Source: Vanrija pseudolonga (lineage: Eukaryota; Basidiomycota; Tremellomycetes; Trichosporonales; Trichosporonaceae). From it: DNA of 64,000 bases. This document shows, one piece after another, positions 10,445 to 21,149 of the stretch. Numbering within the stretch: position 1 is the stretch's first letter; each line of letters starts with the position of its first letter. The DNA lies in contig NC_085854.1 in the NCBI RefSeq assembly GCF_020906515.1, positions 2,170,001-2,234,000 on the forward strand. Reading direction: 5' to 3'. The translations under genes and the position numbers were made by a program. Under the pieces are notes generated by a model. It saw only the letters and a list, made by a program, of their open reading frames with translations, had not been told where the DNA came from and did no database searches.

Positions 10445-12172
10445 ATGCCATCGCCGCCTACATCTCCACCAGCCGCCAAGCGGCCAAAGCTCGATGCGGA
10501 CCCGCCGGCAGAACTCTTGTCTTCCCCCGCCAAGCCCAGCAGCCATGTCAACGGCGCGAGCTCGTCGGCCGCCGCGCAAGTCACGGCAGTTGACGACAGC
10601 GATGATGAGGAGGAGCAGCCTGAAGTGATCGACGTCGAGCTCGAGGTCGCAAGGCGAGACATGTACCTTGACACTGTGAGTGTGGCTCGTGTGGCTCGTT
10701 CGGGCATTACTGACTTGACTTTCTAGGTCTCCCGAGCCAACCTTGATTTTGACTTTGAGAGGCTGTGCTCCAAGAGTCTGTCAAACATCAACGTCTACGC
10801 CTGTCTCGTGTGCGGCAAGTACTTCCAGGGCCGAGGACGCGGCAGCTGGGCATACCGCCACGCGGTCGGCGAGAACCACCGCGTGTGGCTCAACCTCGAG
10901 AAGGAGAAGTTCTACGTCTTGCCCGAGGGATACGAGGTCAAGGACTCTTCACTCAACGATGTGATCTCGGTGCTCAACCCCCGGTACAAGACTGCTCAGC
11001 TTGCCGCACTGTCAGACCTTCCCCGGCCATCGTACACTTTGGACAAGGCGCCATACACGCCAGGATTCATTGGTCTCAACAACATCAAGAAGAACGACTA
11101 CCTCAACGTCATCATTCAGCTTCTTCTCCACGTCCCTCCTCTTCGCAAATTCCTGCTGGATCCTGAGACTCCCCAACTCGCCGAAAGCAGCCGCCCTACC
11201 GAGCTGGTGGTGCGCCTCGCAACCCTCTGCCGGAGACTGTGGAACCCCAAGCTGTTCAAGGCACAGGTGTCCCCACATGAGTTCTACCAAGAAGTCACCA
11301 AGCGCAGCAACGGCAAGTTCAAGATGACCGAGCAAGGCGACCCGGTTGAGTTCTTGGGATGGCTGGTGAACACGCTGCATCGGGATCTGGGCGGAAGCAA
11401 GAAGCGCAACTCGAGCGTCATTTACAAGACGTTCCAGGGCAAGGTGCAGATTGAGACGCAGCAGGTGATCACGCACAAGGATTACGCGCGACCAGTGTTC
11501 GACTTGTCACGAGGTGAGTGGGGCGGGACTGGCTGGTACAGATCGGCGCTGACTCTTGCAGAAATCCAGACCGTCTCCTCCCCTTTCCTCTTCCTCGCTC
11601 TCGACCTCCCTGCCACCCCTCTCTTCCAGGACATCAACGAGAAGAAGATTATCCCCCAGGTGCCATTGTCGACCATCTTGGCCAAGTTTGACGGCAAGAC
11701 GACGCAGGAGTTTGGCCCTACATTGAAACGACACCACCTCACCGCCCTCCCCCACTACCTCATCCTGCACATCAAGCGTTTCACCAAGAACAACTTTGTG
11801 GAGGAGAAGAACCCCACTATTGTCAACTTCCCCATGCGTGGTGTGGACATGGCGCCGTACGTCGACCCTAAGCCGTCGGATCCGATCCACACGGTGTATG
11901 ACCTGCTCTCGAACGTGACGCTGGACCAGACGACGGCGTCGACAGCCTCAGCCGGCACCGGAGCCAACTCGTCGGCCAGCAACTCGAAGAAGGACCCCGA
12001 TCAGGAGGGCCAGACGACGTGGAAGATCCACGTGCGGGCCGGCCACGGTGGGGGCGACGAGGAGAAGTGGTTCGAGATGCAGGACCTGCGGGTGGAAGAA
12101 GTGCGGCGCGAGATGGTCTTCTTGGGTGAGACGGTCATCCAGGTATGGGAGCGGAGGGATTTGTCGAGGTAG
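10445..12172 (+). CDS. SAD1: Pre-mRNA splicing factor Sad1 / USP39 (tri-snRNP ubiquitin-protease-like)
   Basis: Exons 10445-10675, 10727-11513 and 11562-12172 give 542 aa. A disordered acidic N-terminus precedes a UBP-type zinc finger (VYACLVCGKYFQGRGRG ... HAVGENHRVW). A USP fold starts near residue 190 with GFIGLNNIKKNDY. In an active USP the Cys box reads GLxNxGNxCY; here the Cys position is Asp, as in the USP39/Sad1 family, which is catalytically dead and works in the U4/U6.U5 tri-snRNP. The intron 11514-11561 is 48 nt, in frame and without stops; removing it restores DLSREIQTVSS. A poorly conserved Ser/Thr/Ala insert interrupts the last USP segment. Confidence 0.95.
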
Positions 12173-12517
12173 CGGCTGCAGTGGCGGAGGTAGCCGTGGC
12201 CGCTAAGCGGCGGCTGCGAGCAGGCAAGCAGTCGCCGTGCGAGTAGCTATATGCATCACATCTATACATCCCATGTACTGCGCGCGCGCGGTGCCGAGTC
12301 CGCTCTGTGTCGAGTCGTCAAAACCATTGTCCAATGTCGAGCCGTCTCCCTGACGTAACCGCGGGCCAATCTGGTGTTATCGGTCCGGCGCCGGCATGCA
12401 GACGGCGGCACGCAACGGGCCGACGCGACGGCGCACGCCACCTGAACGGTAGTGCTAACCGTACATAACCACTCCGTCCACTCCCCGCCCATGCGCCTGT
12501 CCCCAACACTACACACC
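12173..12517. other. Intergenic between SAD1 and the amine oxidase
   Basis: No gene seen. It contains a short GCGCGCGCG run near 12279 and the presumed terminator of SAD1 plus promoter of the oxidase. Confidence 0.5.
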
Positions 12518-13966
12518 ATGTCCAAGGTCTACGACAGCATCATCGTCGGCGCGGGGTGGAGCGGCGCCGTCGCCGCGCGCGATCTCGCGCGGGCCGGCCG
12601 CTCCGTGCTCGTGCTCGAGGCGCGGGACCGTGTGGGCGGCCGCGCGTCCACCTGGGTCGGGAAGGACGGCGCCAAGGTCGATATCGGCTGCTCCTGGATC
12701 CACGGGTACAACGAGGGCAGCCCCGCGCGGACGATTGCGACTGAGTTGGGCGTGGTGCGTGGCGCCGTGGCTGCGTGTCCGTGTCGCTGACCCCCGCCGC
12801 AGACCGCACACCTCCCCAAGCCGGTCGACGGGGTGATCTACGGCCCCTCCGGCCCCCTGGCGGCCGACAAGGCCGCGTCGCTGCGCGTGCAGCTCGGCGC
12901 CGCGTTGGCAGCATTCAAGACGCCGTTCCCTGCGCCCGCGCCGTCGCAGTCGCTCGCAAGCGCGCTCTTCGGCGCCGGCTCGCCGTTGACCACGTCCGAC
13001 GGCGCCCTGGCGTCCGGCCTCGCGCGCTCCCTCGAGGTGCCGCTCGGGCTCAAGCTCGAGAAGGCGAGCCTGCGCTGGGCGGGGTGGGAGGGCGCGACAA
13101 ACTTCTCTGGGTCCGACGCGGCCCCGGAGGGCGGGTACGAGGCGCTTGTCGCGTCGGTCGTTGCGCAGGCCGAGGCTGCTGGCGCGGTCGTCAAGCTCGG
13201 CAGCGCGGCCACGCAGGTCAAGGACGAGGGGGGTAAGGTTCAGGTGCAGGCCGGCGGCGAGACATACACCGCCCGCACGGTCCTCTCGACGATCCCCCTC
13301 GGCACGCTGAAAGCCGCGCCCAAGGACCTCTTCTCGCCGCCCCTCGACGCGCGCTACGCCGCCACAGTGGAGGGCACGCACGTCGGCGTGCTCGAGAAGC
13401 TGCTGCTCGCGTACCCTGCTGCGTGGTGGCCGCGCGCCACAGAAGTCGGGTCGTACACTTTCCTCCCGACGAAGGCAGAGGACAGCCTCGGCCCCAACTC
13501 GACGCTCCGCGACGTGTTCGACGCAAGCACAATCATCGCGGCAAACTTTGCCGGCCCGGCCCTGCCGAGCCCGAGCCCGATCCTGCTCTCGTACCTCTCC
13601 GAGACGCCCGCGCGCGCCGCCCTGGCGCACTCGGAAGAGGACGTCGCGGCCGCGTTCCACGAGTTCCTTGTTGCTCGTTTGGGCGTTCCCGACGCGCCCA
13701 AGCCGTCCGAGAGCGCGCTGACGACGTGGCTCAACGACCCACTGTCGCGCGGCGCGACGACCACGCCTAGCATCGTGTCTGACGGCGGCGAGCGCTCCCC
13801 GCTCGACTTCAAGGAGCTGTCCCGCCCGCTGTGGGACGGCCGGCTGGGCTTTGCCGGCGAGCACACCGAGATTGAGAACCGCGGCAGCGTCGCCGGCGCG
13901 GTTATTAGCGGACAGCGCGAGGCTGGGCGTATTGAGCGCCTGCTCAACAAGCTCGACGCAAAGTAG
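12518..13966 (+). CDS. Flavin-containing amine oxidase (polyamine-oxidase type)
   Basis: Exons 12518-12754 and 12803-13966 give 466 aa. The N-terminal Rossmann motif IIVGAGWSGAVAARDL is followed by LEARDRVGGRA, the classic FAD-binding signature of monoamine/polyamine oxidases. The C-terminal FAD motif FAGEHTE is followed by GSVAGAVISGQREA. The middle part (STIPLGTLK) also fits the family. Such enzymes oxidise polyamines or other amines with O2, producing H2O2 and an aldehyde. There is no clear C-terminal PTS1 (it ends LDAK), so location is unclear. A second in-frame ATG at 12491 would add nine residues; 12518 is preferred because the FAD motif then starts within ten residues. Confidence 0.85.
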
Positions 13967-14172
13967 AAGTAGAGCCATATGCAATAGAGTGTTGTTGGTG
14001 CCAGTACGAGTTGAGAAGGAACAGGAGCAAATGCCACACGTCACAGCCACAAGAAAGATCAGTGCACAGACATTGCCACACGTCGCCACACAACACAACA
14101 CACACTCGCGCACTCGCCGCTGCGCGGCTCGTACGCTCCGCTGTACGGATGACATCGATGCATCACAACTGC

Positions 14173-14626
14173 TTAAGCAGCAATGGTGACCTCAACCTCA
14201 ACTCCGGGCTCGAGCGAGATCGAGGTGATCTGCTTGACGACCTCGGCCGACGAGGTGAGGTCGATGAGGCGCTTGTGGATGCGCATCTCGTAGCGGTCCC
14301 AGGTCTTGGAACCCTCACCACAGGGCCTGGAGGGGGGTGTGAGCGGGCGGTCAAGGAAGAGGACGAAGGCGACGGCGCCAGCGAGCTCGGCACGCTGTAC
14401 GCGCGCGCCTCTCTAATACTCACGACTTGCGGGTGGTGTGCTTAAGGACCTTGGTGGGGAGACGAACGGGGCCCTTGACGCGGAGGTCGCGGTCCTTGGC
14501 GCGGTTGATGAGGTCGCCCGAGAACTTCTCGAGGTTCTTGACGTTGCGCGAGGTGAGGGTGATGCGGATCTTGTGCACCTTGGGGGCGGCGGCGCCGTCC
14601 TTGGAAAAGTCCTCCTTGGAAGCCAT
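14173..14626 (-). CDS. RPS20: 40S ribosomal protein S20 (uS10)
   Basis: Exons 14424-14626 and 14173-14326 give 118 aa. Family signature: [16 protein letters not shown], then [39 protein letters not shown] in pieces on both sides of the 97-nt intron. It ends in [14 protein letters not shown]. This protein sits in the 40S head near the decoding region. Codon use is strongly biased, as in other ribosomal genes. The intron splits the Ser codon of RKSPCGEG. I looked for a snoRNA in the intron and saw none. Confidence 0.98.
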
Positions 14627-15002
14627 TTTTGTTTTTGTTGGTGGTGTGGGTGGTGTTGGTGAGGTCGGCAGGCGACTTAGCTAACTGTGGAGTGCTGGTA
14701 ACGTGACCTGCTGGAGAGTAGGAAGATGTTGCTGTTCACAAAGTTTGCGCGACGCGGCGGCCAGCCTGCCTGCCAGGGTGCAGCCAACCAGCCAGTGGCA
14801 GCAGCGACGATGGGTGCGAAGATCGTGAGCTCGAGTTTGGACGGAAGTATTCGCGGGAGTATTTTGGATCAATATACGTGGCATTGTGGCTGGCATTGAT
14901 ACCGTGTCTCATCCCCTCGCACCATCCTCATCCACATATTTTGGCGGCCATCGACACTTTTCCCCACTCGCCTTCCTTCACTCGAAGCCATTCGCAGCCA
15001 AC
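14627..15002. promoter_or_regulatory. Divergent promoter interval RPS20 / TRM112
   Basis: 376 bp between start codons facing away from each other. On the minus strand a CA/CCA-rich leader ending in A-runs precedes the RPS20 ATG, typical of highly expressed fungal genes. An AATATA word lies near 14870. No other element is recognised. Confidence 0.5.
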
Positions 15003-15640
15003 ATGGTGCGTCTTATCACCCACAACATGCTGGCGTGCCACGTCCGTGAGTAGCTGTCAGGCGCATTGCTTGCACAAGCTAACACACGCCCAGGCAACTG
15101 CAACAAGGACAACTTTCCCCTGGCGTTCGCCGACGTCGAGCTCGTGGTCCGCGAGGCAGAGTTCAACCCCGACTTCCTGCGGCGTTTCCTGCCCAAGCTC
15201 GACTGGCCGGCGCTGGTCGACACGGCGCGCTCGCTCGGCGACGAGACGCTGCCAGACGACATGCCTGCGTCGTGGAGCGACGAGCAGCTCAAGGCCCTGC
15301 ACCATGTCCTGCTCGAGCTGCACGTCGAGGAGGGCAGCATGAACTGCCGTGGCTGCGGCCACGTCTACCTCGTCCAGAACGGCATCCCCAACATGGTGAG
15401 TGTTGTTGCTGCTTCACATCTCGGCGATGTGACGATAATCAGAAGTCGCGACGGCTGTTTGCTGCGATGCGGAACCTCGCCGTGTCTCCGGGCACGGTGA
15501 GCGGATGCGGACCGGCGGCGGCATAACATGTGCTTTGACTTCATGCACCACCCTCTGATCGCCTTTCAACGACTCTGTGGTTCTTTGGATCATAGCTGAC
15601 AATGACACAGCTGCTCGCCGAGCACGAGATTGGCCGATAG
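15003..15640 (+). CDS. TRM112: Trm112, activator of rRNA/tRNA/eRF1 methyltransferases
   Basis: Exons 15003-15045, 15094-15395 and 15611-15640 give 124 aa. Family features: MVRLITHNMLACHV, a first Cys (NCNKDNFPL), a helical insert (LDWPALVDTAR), a zinc-type pair CRGCGH and the conserved tail NGIPNMLLAEHEIGR. That tail is reached only by splicing the 215-nt intron 15396-15610; the last exon codes just nine residues. In yeast, Trm112 binds and stabilises Bud23 (18S m7G), Trm9, Trm11 and Mtq2. The second intron is about four times longer than the local norm and carries a candidate box C/D snoRNA (separate entry). The gene converges on PFS2, with 167 bp between stops. Confidence 0.95.
15423..15563 (+). 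ncRNA. Candidate intronic box C/D snoRNA (SNORD33/snR55-like)
   Basis: Inside TRM112 intron 2. A terminal stem GGCGA (15423-15427) pairs perfectly with TCGCC (15559-15563). Just inside lie a C box GTGACGA (15429-15435; consensus RUGAUGA, one mismatch) and a D box CTGA (15555-15558). Upstream of the D box, CATGCACCACC (15542-15552) is complementary over 11 nt to the near-universal 18S rRNA segment GGTGGTGCATG. By the D+5 rule the modified base is the U in GG-U-GGUGCAUG. From memory this is the Um site (yeast 1269, human 1326) served by snR55/SNORD33. At 141 nt it is long for this class, and I see no clear internal C'/D' pair. Expression is unproven. Confidence 0.72.
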
Positions 15641-15807
15641 GGACACCCCAAACCAACACACCAACAATTTCTATAGTACAACCCACTCATGTTGATCAAC
15701 CTACTGTATACATTATTGAATGTACAATCCATGCATAGTGACCTTTTTTGGGACATTTCAATGAAATGCTGCATGCTGCAATGAATGAACTACTGATGAC
15801 GCTGCGT

Positions 15808-18223
15808 CTATCGACGCCCGCCGTATCCACCGCCTCCCTGCCTGCCATAGCCACCTCCCTGCTGGCCATAGCCGCCGTTGCCTTGCTGGTAGCCACCGTT
15901 GTTGTTGTTGCCGCCTTGGCGGGGGTCACGGCCGAATCCACCCTGGTTGTTGTTCTGGCCGTTGAAACCGCCTTGACCACCAAAGCCTCCCTGCCCACCA
16001 CCCCCGCCGCCTTGCCGGTCGAAGCCACCCTGCTGGCCGTACCCGCCTTGGCCACCTTGCTGTCCGCCTTGGCCGTAACCGCCGCCTTGCTGGCCACCTT
16101 GACCAAAGCCGCCGGGGCCACCTGCACCGCCCTGGCCGTAACCACCACCACCACCACCGCCGCCGCCGGCGCCGGCGCCCTGCTGCCCGCCGTATCCGCC
16201 TTGGCCGCCGCCAAATCCACCGCCAGGAGGTCCGGCAGCACCACCAGGACGGCGCCATCGGTCACCACCGCCGCCGCCGCCAACACCTCCGTGGTCGTTG
16301 CCAAAGTCGCGGCCTCCGCCCCCGCCGCCAGCAGCATTGTTACCCCACTGGCGTCTTGCGGGCTGGGTGGGAAGGCCAGGAGCCATGCCGCCTGGTCCGG
16401 GTCCAGGAGGGCCGGTAGACGCCGGTCGGTTGAGCCCAGGTGGACCAGCCGGGCCGTTGCCACCAAGGCCTGGTGGACCAGAAGGCGCGCCGCCGAGGCC
16501 GGGAGGCCCACCAAAGTTTCCTGGTGCTGGGCGCGGTGGAGGGGCTCCGCCGTTCGAGGGAGGGGGTGGCCGAGCGGCGCCGCCAGTGAGTCCTGGAAGG
16601 CCTGGAAGAGCAGCCGAGCTGTCCTCGCGACCTGGAAGACCAGGCCACTTGGATGGGCGAGCTTCCTCTGCCACCTGCTCCGCGCGCAGGGCACCTTCCT
16701 CTCCCAGGTGGTACCTGTCGATTTCGTGACCGCCTTGCGGACGAGCCCGGCACCAGAAACGAGCGGTAAAGTCCTTGCTTCCACTGCAGAGGATGTGGCC
16801 AAGGGGGTGGAACGAGAGTGAGAAGACGGCGTCGTCATGTGCCGCTTCCAGGCTCGTGACTGGCTTCGACGGGTCCGGGGCCTTGAGCGACCAGTAGTTG
16901 ATCGAGCCAGCCGCGTCTCCTGATGCCAGAAGCGAGTGGTGAATGGGGTGCCACGCCAGGCAGTTGACCTCCTTGGTGTGTCCCTTCATCGGCTCGAGCT
17001 CGCGGAAGGTGCGGATGTCGAACAGACGGATGAGGCCGTCGCCGCCTGCCGTCGCCACAATGTGACCCTCGGCATTCCAGCTACACGCGTTGATGACCGC
17101 CTTGTGAGAGTGCAAGGTGCTGAGGTCCTTTCCGGTACGTGGGTCCCAGAACTTGACCAGCATGTCCTTGGAGCCGGAGACGACGAGGCCCTTGGTCGGG
17201 TGCCAGTCAACACAGCGGACGTCCCAGCCGTGGCCTGGGAGTGTCAGCTTTGTGGAAGAGCGGTACCCCAGCTGCACTCACCGCTCAATTCCCTCTCAGC
17301 AGTCGCAGCGCGGTAGTTCCAGATCTTGACTAAACCGTCGTCACCACCCGTCACGAAGCGCTCGTCATTAGGACTCCAGGCGACACCGTGGCACGCCTCA
17401 CGGTGGCCCTGGAAGCCGTGGATGTTGGTAAGATGCGGCGTGAAGTACTTGATCGACCCCGACTTGTCGCACGAGACGAGGTACTGGCCGTTGTGCGAGT
17501 ATGACATGGAGCGGATCGAGTCGTCGTGTACCTGCGTGATGGACTCGTAGTTGAACGACGCGCCGTTCCACAACGTGAACTGTCCCTTGTCGTTTCCTGT
17601 GAGCAGACGACGCGCATCAGGCGTCCACTGCACGACGCGGGTCGGGGAGCGTTCCTTGTTGATCGATGTGTGGACAAAGTAGTCGCAGATCGAGGTCGAC
17701 GGGTTGTCAATGTGCGCCACTGGTGGCAACAGCTGCAGGGGTCAGCAACGAGCCTCCGGCCCCCAACAAGACACTCACGTTGATGACATCCGATGGACTG
17801 GGGTATATTGGTGGCAAGTATGGGTGCACTCCCTTCATCTTACCCATCTGGGACCTCGTCAGCCACAGCTCCCCGATAACCACCATTGCCTGCCATCGTG
17901 CACGGCCATGCCTCGATCGACAGACACCCTTGCATACTCACCATGCGGAACTTTTGGATGCCGCCCATGTAGTCGACTGTCCTTCGAGGCTTGTACCTCC
18001 TGTTCGCTCGTGCATCGCCTGGCGGGCGAGTCACGGCTGCCTGGTACGCTGCCTGCTCGAGCACCTCCTCATTGTCCGGATGGTTGGGCTCGAGATACTT
18101 TGTTGGCTTCCAGGTGTCTGGTCCCCGCGGTCTTGATGGCCCAGCCAGATCGCTCGCCGTGGGAGCAGCAGCTGCTGCTGCTGCTGCTGCTGTCGTTGTC
18201 GCTGTTAGTGTTGCTGTCGCCAT
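15808..18223 (-). CDS. PFS2: Cleavage/polyadenylation factor subunit Pfs2 / WDR33
   Basis: Exons 17942-18223, 17779-17847, 17282-17732 and 15808-17234 give 742 aa. After a poly-Ala N-terminus comes the Pfs2/WDR33 leader (RANRRYKPRRTVDY), then WD40 repeats (roughly residues 125-430): WTPDARRLLTGNDKGQFTLW, YSHNGQYLVSCDKSGSIKYF, WSPNDERFVTGGDDGLVKIW, WHPTKGLVVSGSKDMLVKFW and others. WDR33/Pfs2 helps recognise the AAUAAA signal in CPSF/CPF. The tail (about residues 440-742) is first Gly-Pro-rich and collagen-like (GPPGLGG, GPPGPGPGG), then Gly/Gln/Tyr/Asn-rich (GGYGQ, GGFNGQ) and ends GGYGGRR. Human WDR33 has a comparable collagen-like tail. Long antisense frames over this tail are composition artefacts. 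Confidence 0.95.
18165..18192. repeat. CAG/CTG trinucleotide run coding poly-Ala in PFS2
   Basis: AGCAGCAG followed by consecutive CTG units. On the minus strand it encodes the Ala tract near the Pfs2 N-terminus. It is likely length-polymorphic. Confidence 0.8.
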
Positions 18224-18761
18224 GATGTCGACGACTGGGTGCGAGTTGGACAAATGCATCGACCATTGTCGTTGAGCAGCAAGTAGGTGGTGCAGCCGGC
18301 ACAACGGTGGTTGTCCATTCCATTGACGGGATCAAATCTCCCCTTTGCAGTGTCAGTTCAAAACTGGCTCACTCCGTTCGCTGGTTGCGATGTGTGCTCG
18401 TCGTTTCAATCACGACAACTCGACAACCCCCAACCACCCTCTTGCAACCTCTTGCTCGCGTTCCATCAACCATTCATAAACATCAACCTCGCTGCATCCA
18501 CGAGCATATCAAAGCCATGGAACTTCTCATCAAGTTCCACTCATAAAAATCGCCAACTCTTTATTGCATTCGCGCCGTTATCATTCGCCGCGTCACCGCG
18601 CCACCTCTGTCACCCGAACAACAAGACACAAACAAATCTTCAACCCTTTCCGAGCAAAGTTACGTGGCCAACTCGGCGCGCCCTTTAGCAAACCTCGCCA
18701 TCCCACCCGTGCACATCATTATCAACCCTCTCAGCTCGCCCTAGTTGCTAGGCAGGTCACA
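18224..18761. promoter_or_regulatory. Divergent promoter interval PFS2 / ABD1
   Basis: 538 bp between outward-facing starts; C/A-rich with short CAAC and CATCAACC words. The ABD1 frame is open from 18564, but I prefer the later ATG at 18762. No clear TATA box. Confidence 0.5.
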
Positions 18762-21149
18762 ATGGTATACGACCCCGTGCGCGACTGCGACATTCCGTCG
18801 CCCGCCGTGTCTTCGCGACCGCCCATTTGGGGTTCAGATCCTCCCAACGCACCTCCTCCTCCCGCTTTCCATGACAGGACATCCATCTCTTCGACCCCAT
18901 CAAATCGTCCCATTAGCCGTGGGGGACCTGGGTCCCTCCGTGGACTGTTGAATGACGATGCGCCGAGTCCCACGAGTCGACGGGGTAGCGAGGTAACTGT
19001 ATCGTCTATCCAGGACGACGATCGCGACTACCACTCTGGCCCCAGTTCTTCGCATTCGCGGCCACATCTCGCAAAACTCCTCAACGAGCCTGCTCCCCCG
19101 CTGGTGCGCAGCCCGTCGAGCGGATCAGTGCCCTCTGTCCACTATGATGGAAGCTCTCCGCGCATGTCGGCGGCAAGCACGTCGTTGCATCCTTCTGCGC
19201 TCTCGGCGGCACGGACAAGTGTGAGCGCCAGTCGCTCTCCTTTAATGAGCACAACCGGCCTCAGCAGTCCAGCATCATCATCGTCTGCTCTCGCTACAGA
19301 CTCTTACCATGCCCACCCCTTGGCAGAGTCCTTGTCACGTCGCGCGAGCTCTAGCTACGACACGCGTCCAATGCCTCCGCCCGCCGAGCCGCCTATCCGC
19401 TCGTACGACCAATACAACACACCAGTCCAACACCCCTCTAATCTCTCCTCTCCTGGTGTATCAGTTTCTCCTCGCAGCCAGAGCGTGGCTCTGCCAGCTG
19501 CACCTGCTTACTCGTCGTCGCGACCAAGCTCAGCACGCAGCAACTCGAACCCGTGGCAGCCACCTGCAAACACGCACTCGTCGCCCGAGTCCACGACACG
19601 ACGACTCTCGGATGACCCCCCTGCGCCACGGGTACCGCCATCGAATGGCCGCCGCGCTGTCCCCCCACCACCTCCCAGCAAACCGTACCGTCCTTTGAAC
19701 CCAACACGGTCGAGAACCATCCTTCAGCCAATTACAGACGAAGAAATCCAGCATCTTCGCGAGATTGCCCAACGCCACAATATCCTTCGCTCTCGAGGAC
19801 CGTGGGCGGCTCCGTCGTGGTCAGCACCGTCTCCTCGAGACACTGTGGGCGACAGCTTTGCATCTGGTGGCCGGTCGGGAGGACCATCTCGTCGCGGCTC
19901 GGAAGCCAGTGCTCCAGAAAACCGCCCCGACAACCGTCTACGAGAACAGCACGAGTCTTACGGCCGACCACAGGGAACCAAGCGGTCATCGGAAGGTGAT
20001 GACGACCTGCGGGCCGCTTCTCGCCCGCGAACGGATACCTACCAGGGCAATGCTGCCGCCGTCTCGAGTTACTACAACTCTCGTCAAGAGGTTGGTGTCA
20101 ACCAGCGCGAGTTCTCGCCCATCATTGGTCTGAAAAAGTTCAACAACTGGGTCAAGTCTGTCCTCATCGGCAAGTTTGTTGGCGGAGAAGGACGTAGACC
20201 TGGTGCCAAGGTTCTCGACATTGGATGCGGCAAGGGCGGCGACCTGAACAAGTGGAAGGTGGCCCGAATATCTCTCTATGTTGGCATGGGTAGGTTGATG
20301 CGGTTGGTTTGCTGGGCCTGTTGCTAATTGTTTCAGACATTGCCGATGTCTCTGTTGACCAGGCCCGTGAACGATACAACTCTTTGCGGGGCAACCGGTT
20401 CGAGGGCTACTTCAAAGCGCACGACTGCTACGCACGGCCCATCTCGGAGGCGCTGCCGGAGCGATACAAGCAGCGCAACCTCTACGACAACGTGACCATG
20501 CAGTTCTGCATGCACTACGCGTTCGAGACGGCGTCCAAAGCCCGGATGATGATCGAGAATGTGTCGAGATACCTACGCAAGGGCGGTATCTTTATCGGAA
20601 CGATTCCAAACACCGACCTTCTACTGTAAGTTTGGCCCCACAGTCTGCAAATCTGCATGTCTGACAAGACAACAGGGAGAGGCTGGAGCAGATTCCTGAA
20701 GGCGAACCCCTGGAGTTTGGCAACTCGTGTTACTCGATTACATTCGAGGAACGGCACCACAAGGGGATTTACGGCCACGCGTATCACTTCTACCTCGAAG
20801 ACGCGGTTGAGGGTGTCCCCGAGTACACTGTTGACTGGGACAACTTTGTGTCGTAAGTGTGGACCGCTGTGTACAGTCGAATGCCCAGCTAACCCAGCAA
20901 TAGCCTTGCCCGCGAGTATGGTCTCGAGCTCACCTACAAGAAGACGTTCAACGACATTCTGCAGGAAGAGCAGAGCACAAGAGACTTTGGCCCTCTGCTT
21001 GGCAAGATGGGTGTTGTCAATGAGCACGGAGAGAGTGCAATGGACAGTGACCAGTGGGAGGCTGCGAGTGAGTATTACAGGGATCCCTCGTGTGGTAATG
21101 ACTGACGCGCGCAGATTTGTATATGGGATTCGCGTTCACCAAGGTGTAA
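18762..21149 (+). CDS. ABD1: mRNA cap guanine-N7 methyltransferase
   Basis: Exons 18762-20289, 20337-20625, 20676-20852, 20904-21067 and 21115-21149 give 730 aa. The C-terminal ~290 residues are the Abd1/RNMT methyltransferase: KFNNWVKSVLI, SAM motif I (KVLDIGCGKGGDLNKW), a following Asp (DIADVSVDQARERY), the cap/SAM pocket segment FCMHYAFE, GGIFIGTIPN and ITFEERHHKGIYG. It ends GFAFTKV. The enzyme methylates GpppN caps in the nucleus. The ~450-residue N-terminus is Ser/Pro-rich and presumably disordered, much longer than in yeast Abd1. A start at 18564 would add 66 basic residues; MVYDPVRDCD at 18762 looks like the true start. Introns 2-5 split codons, and each junction restores family sequence. 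Confidence 0.95.

Noticed and set aside
12509-14155. 548-aa open frame antisense to the amine oxidase
   Set aside because: Arg/Ala/Val-rich shadow of a high-GC coding strand with clear FAD motifs.
15748-16821. 357-aa antisense frame rich in Ala/Thr over PFS2
   Set aside because: Mirror of Gly-repeat codons in the Pfs2 tail; no independent start, splice or family evidence.
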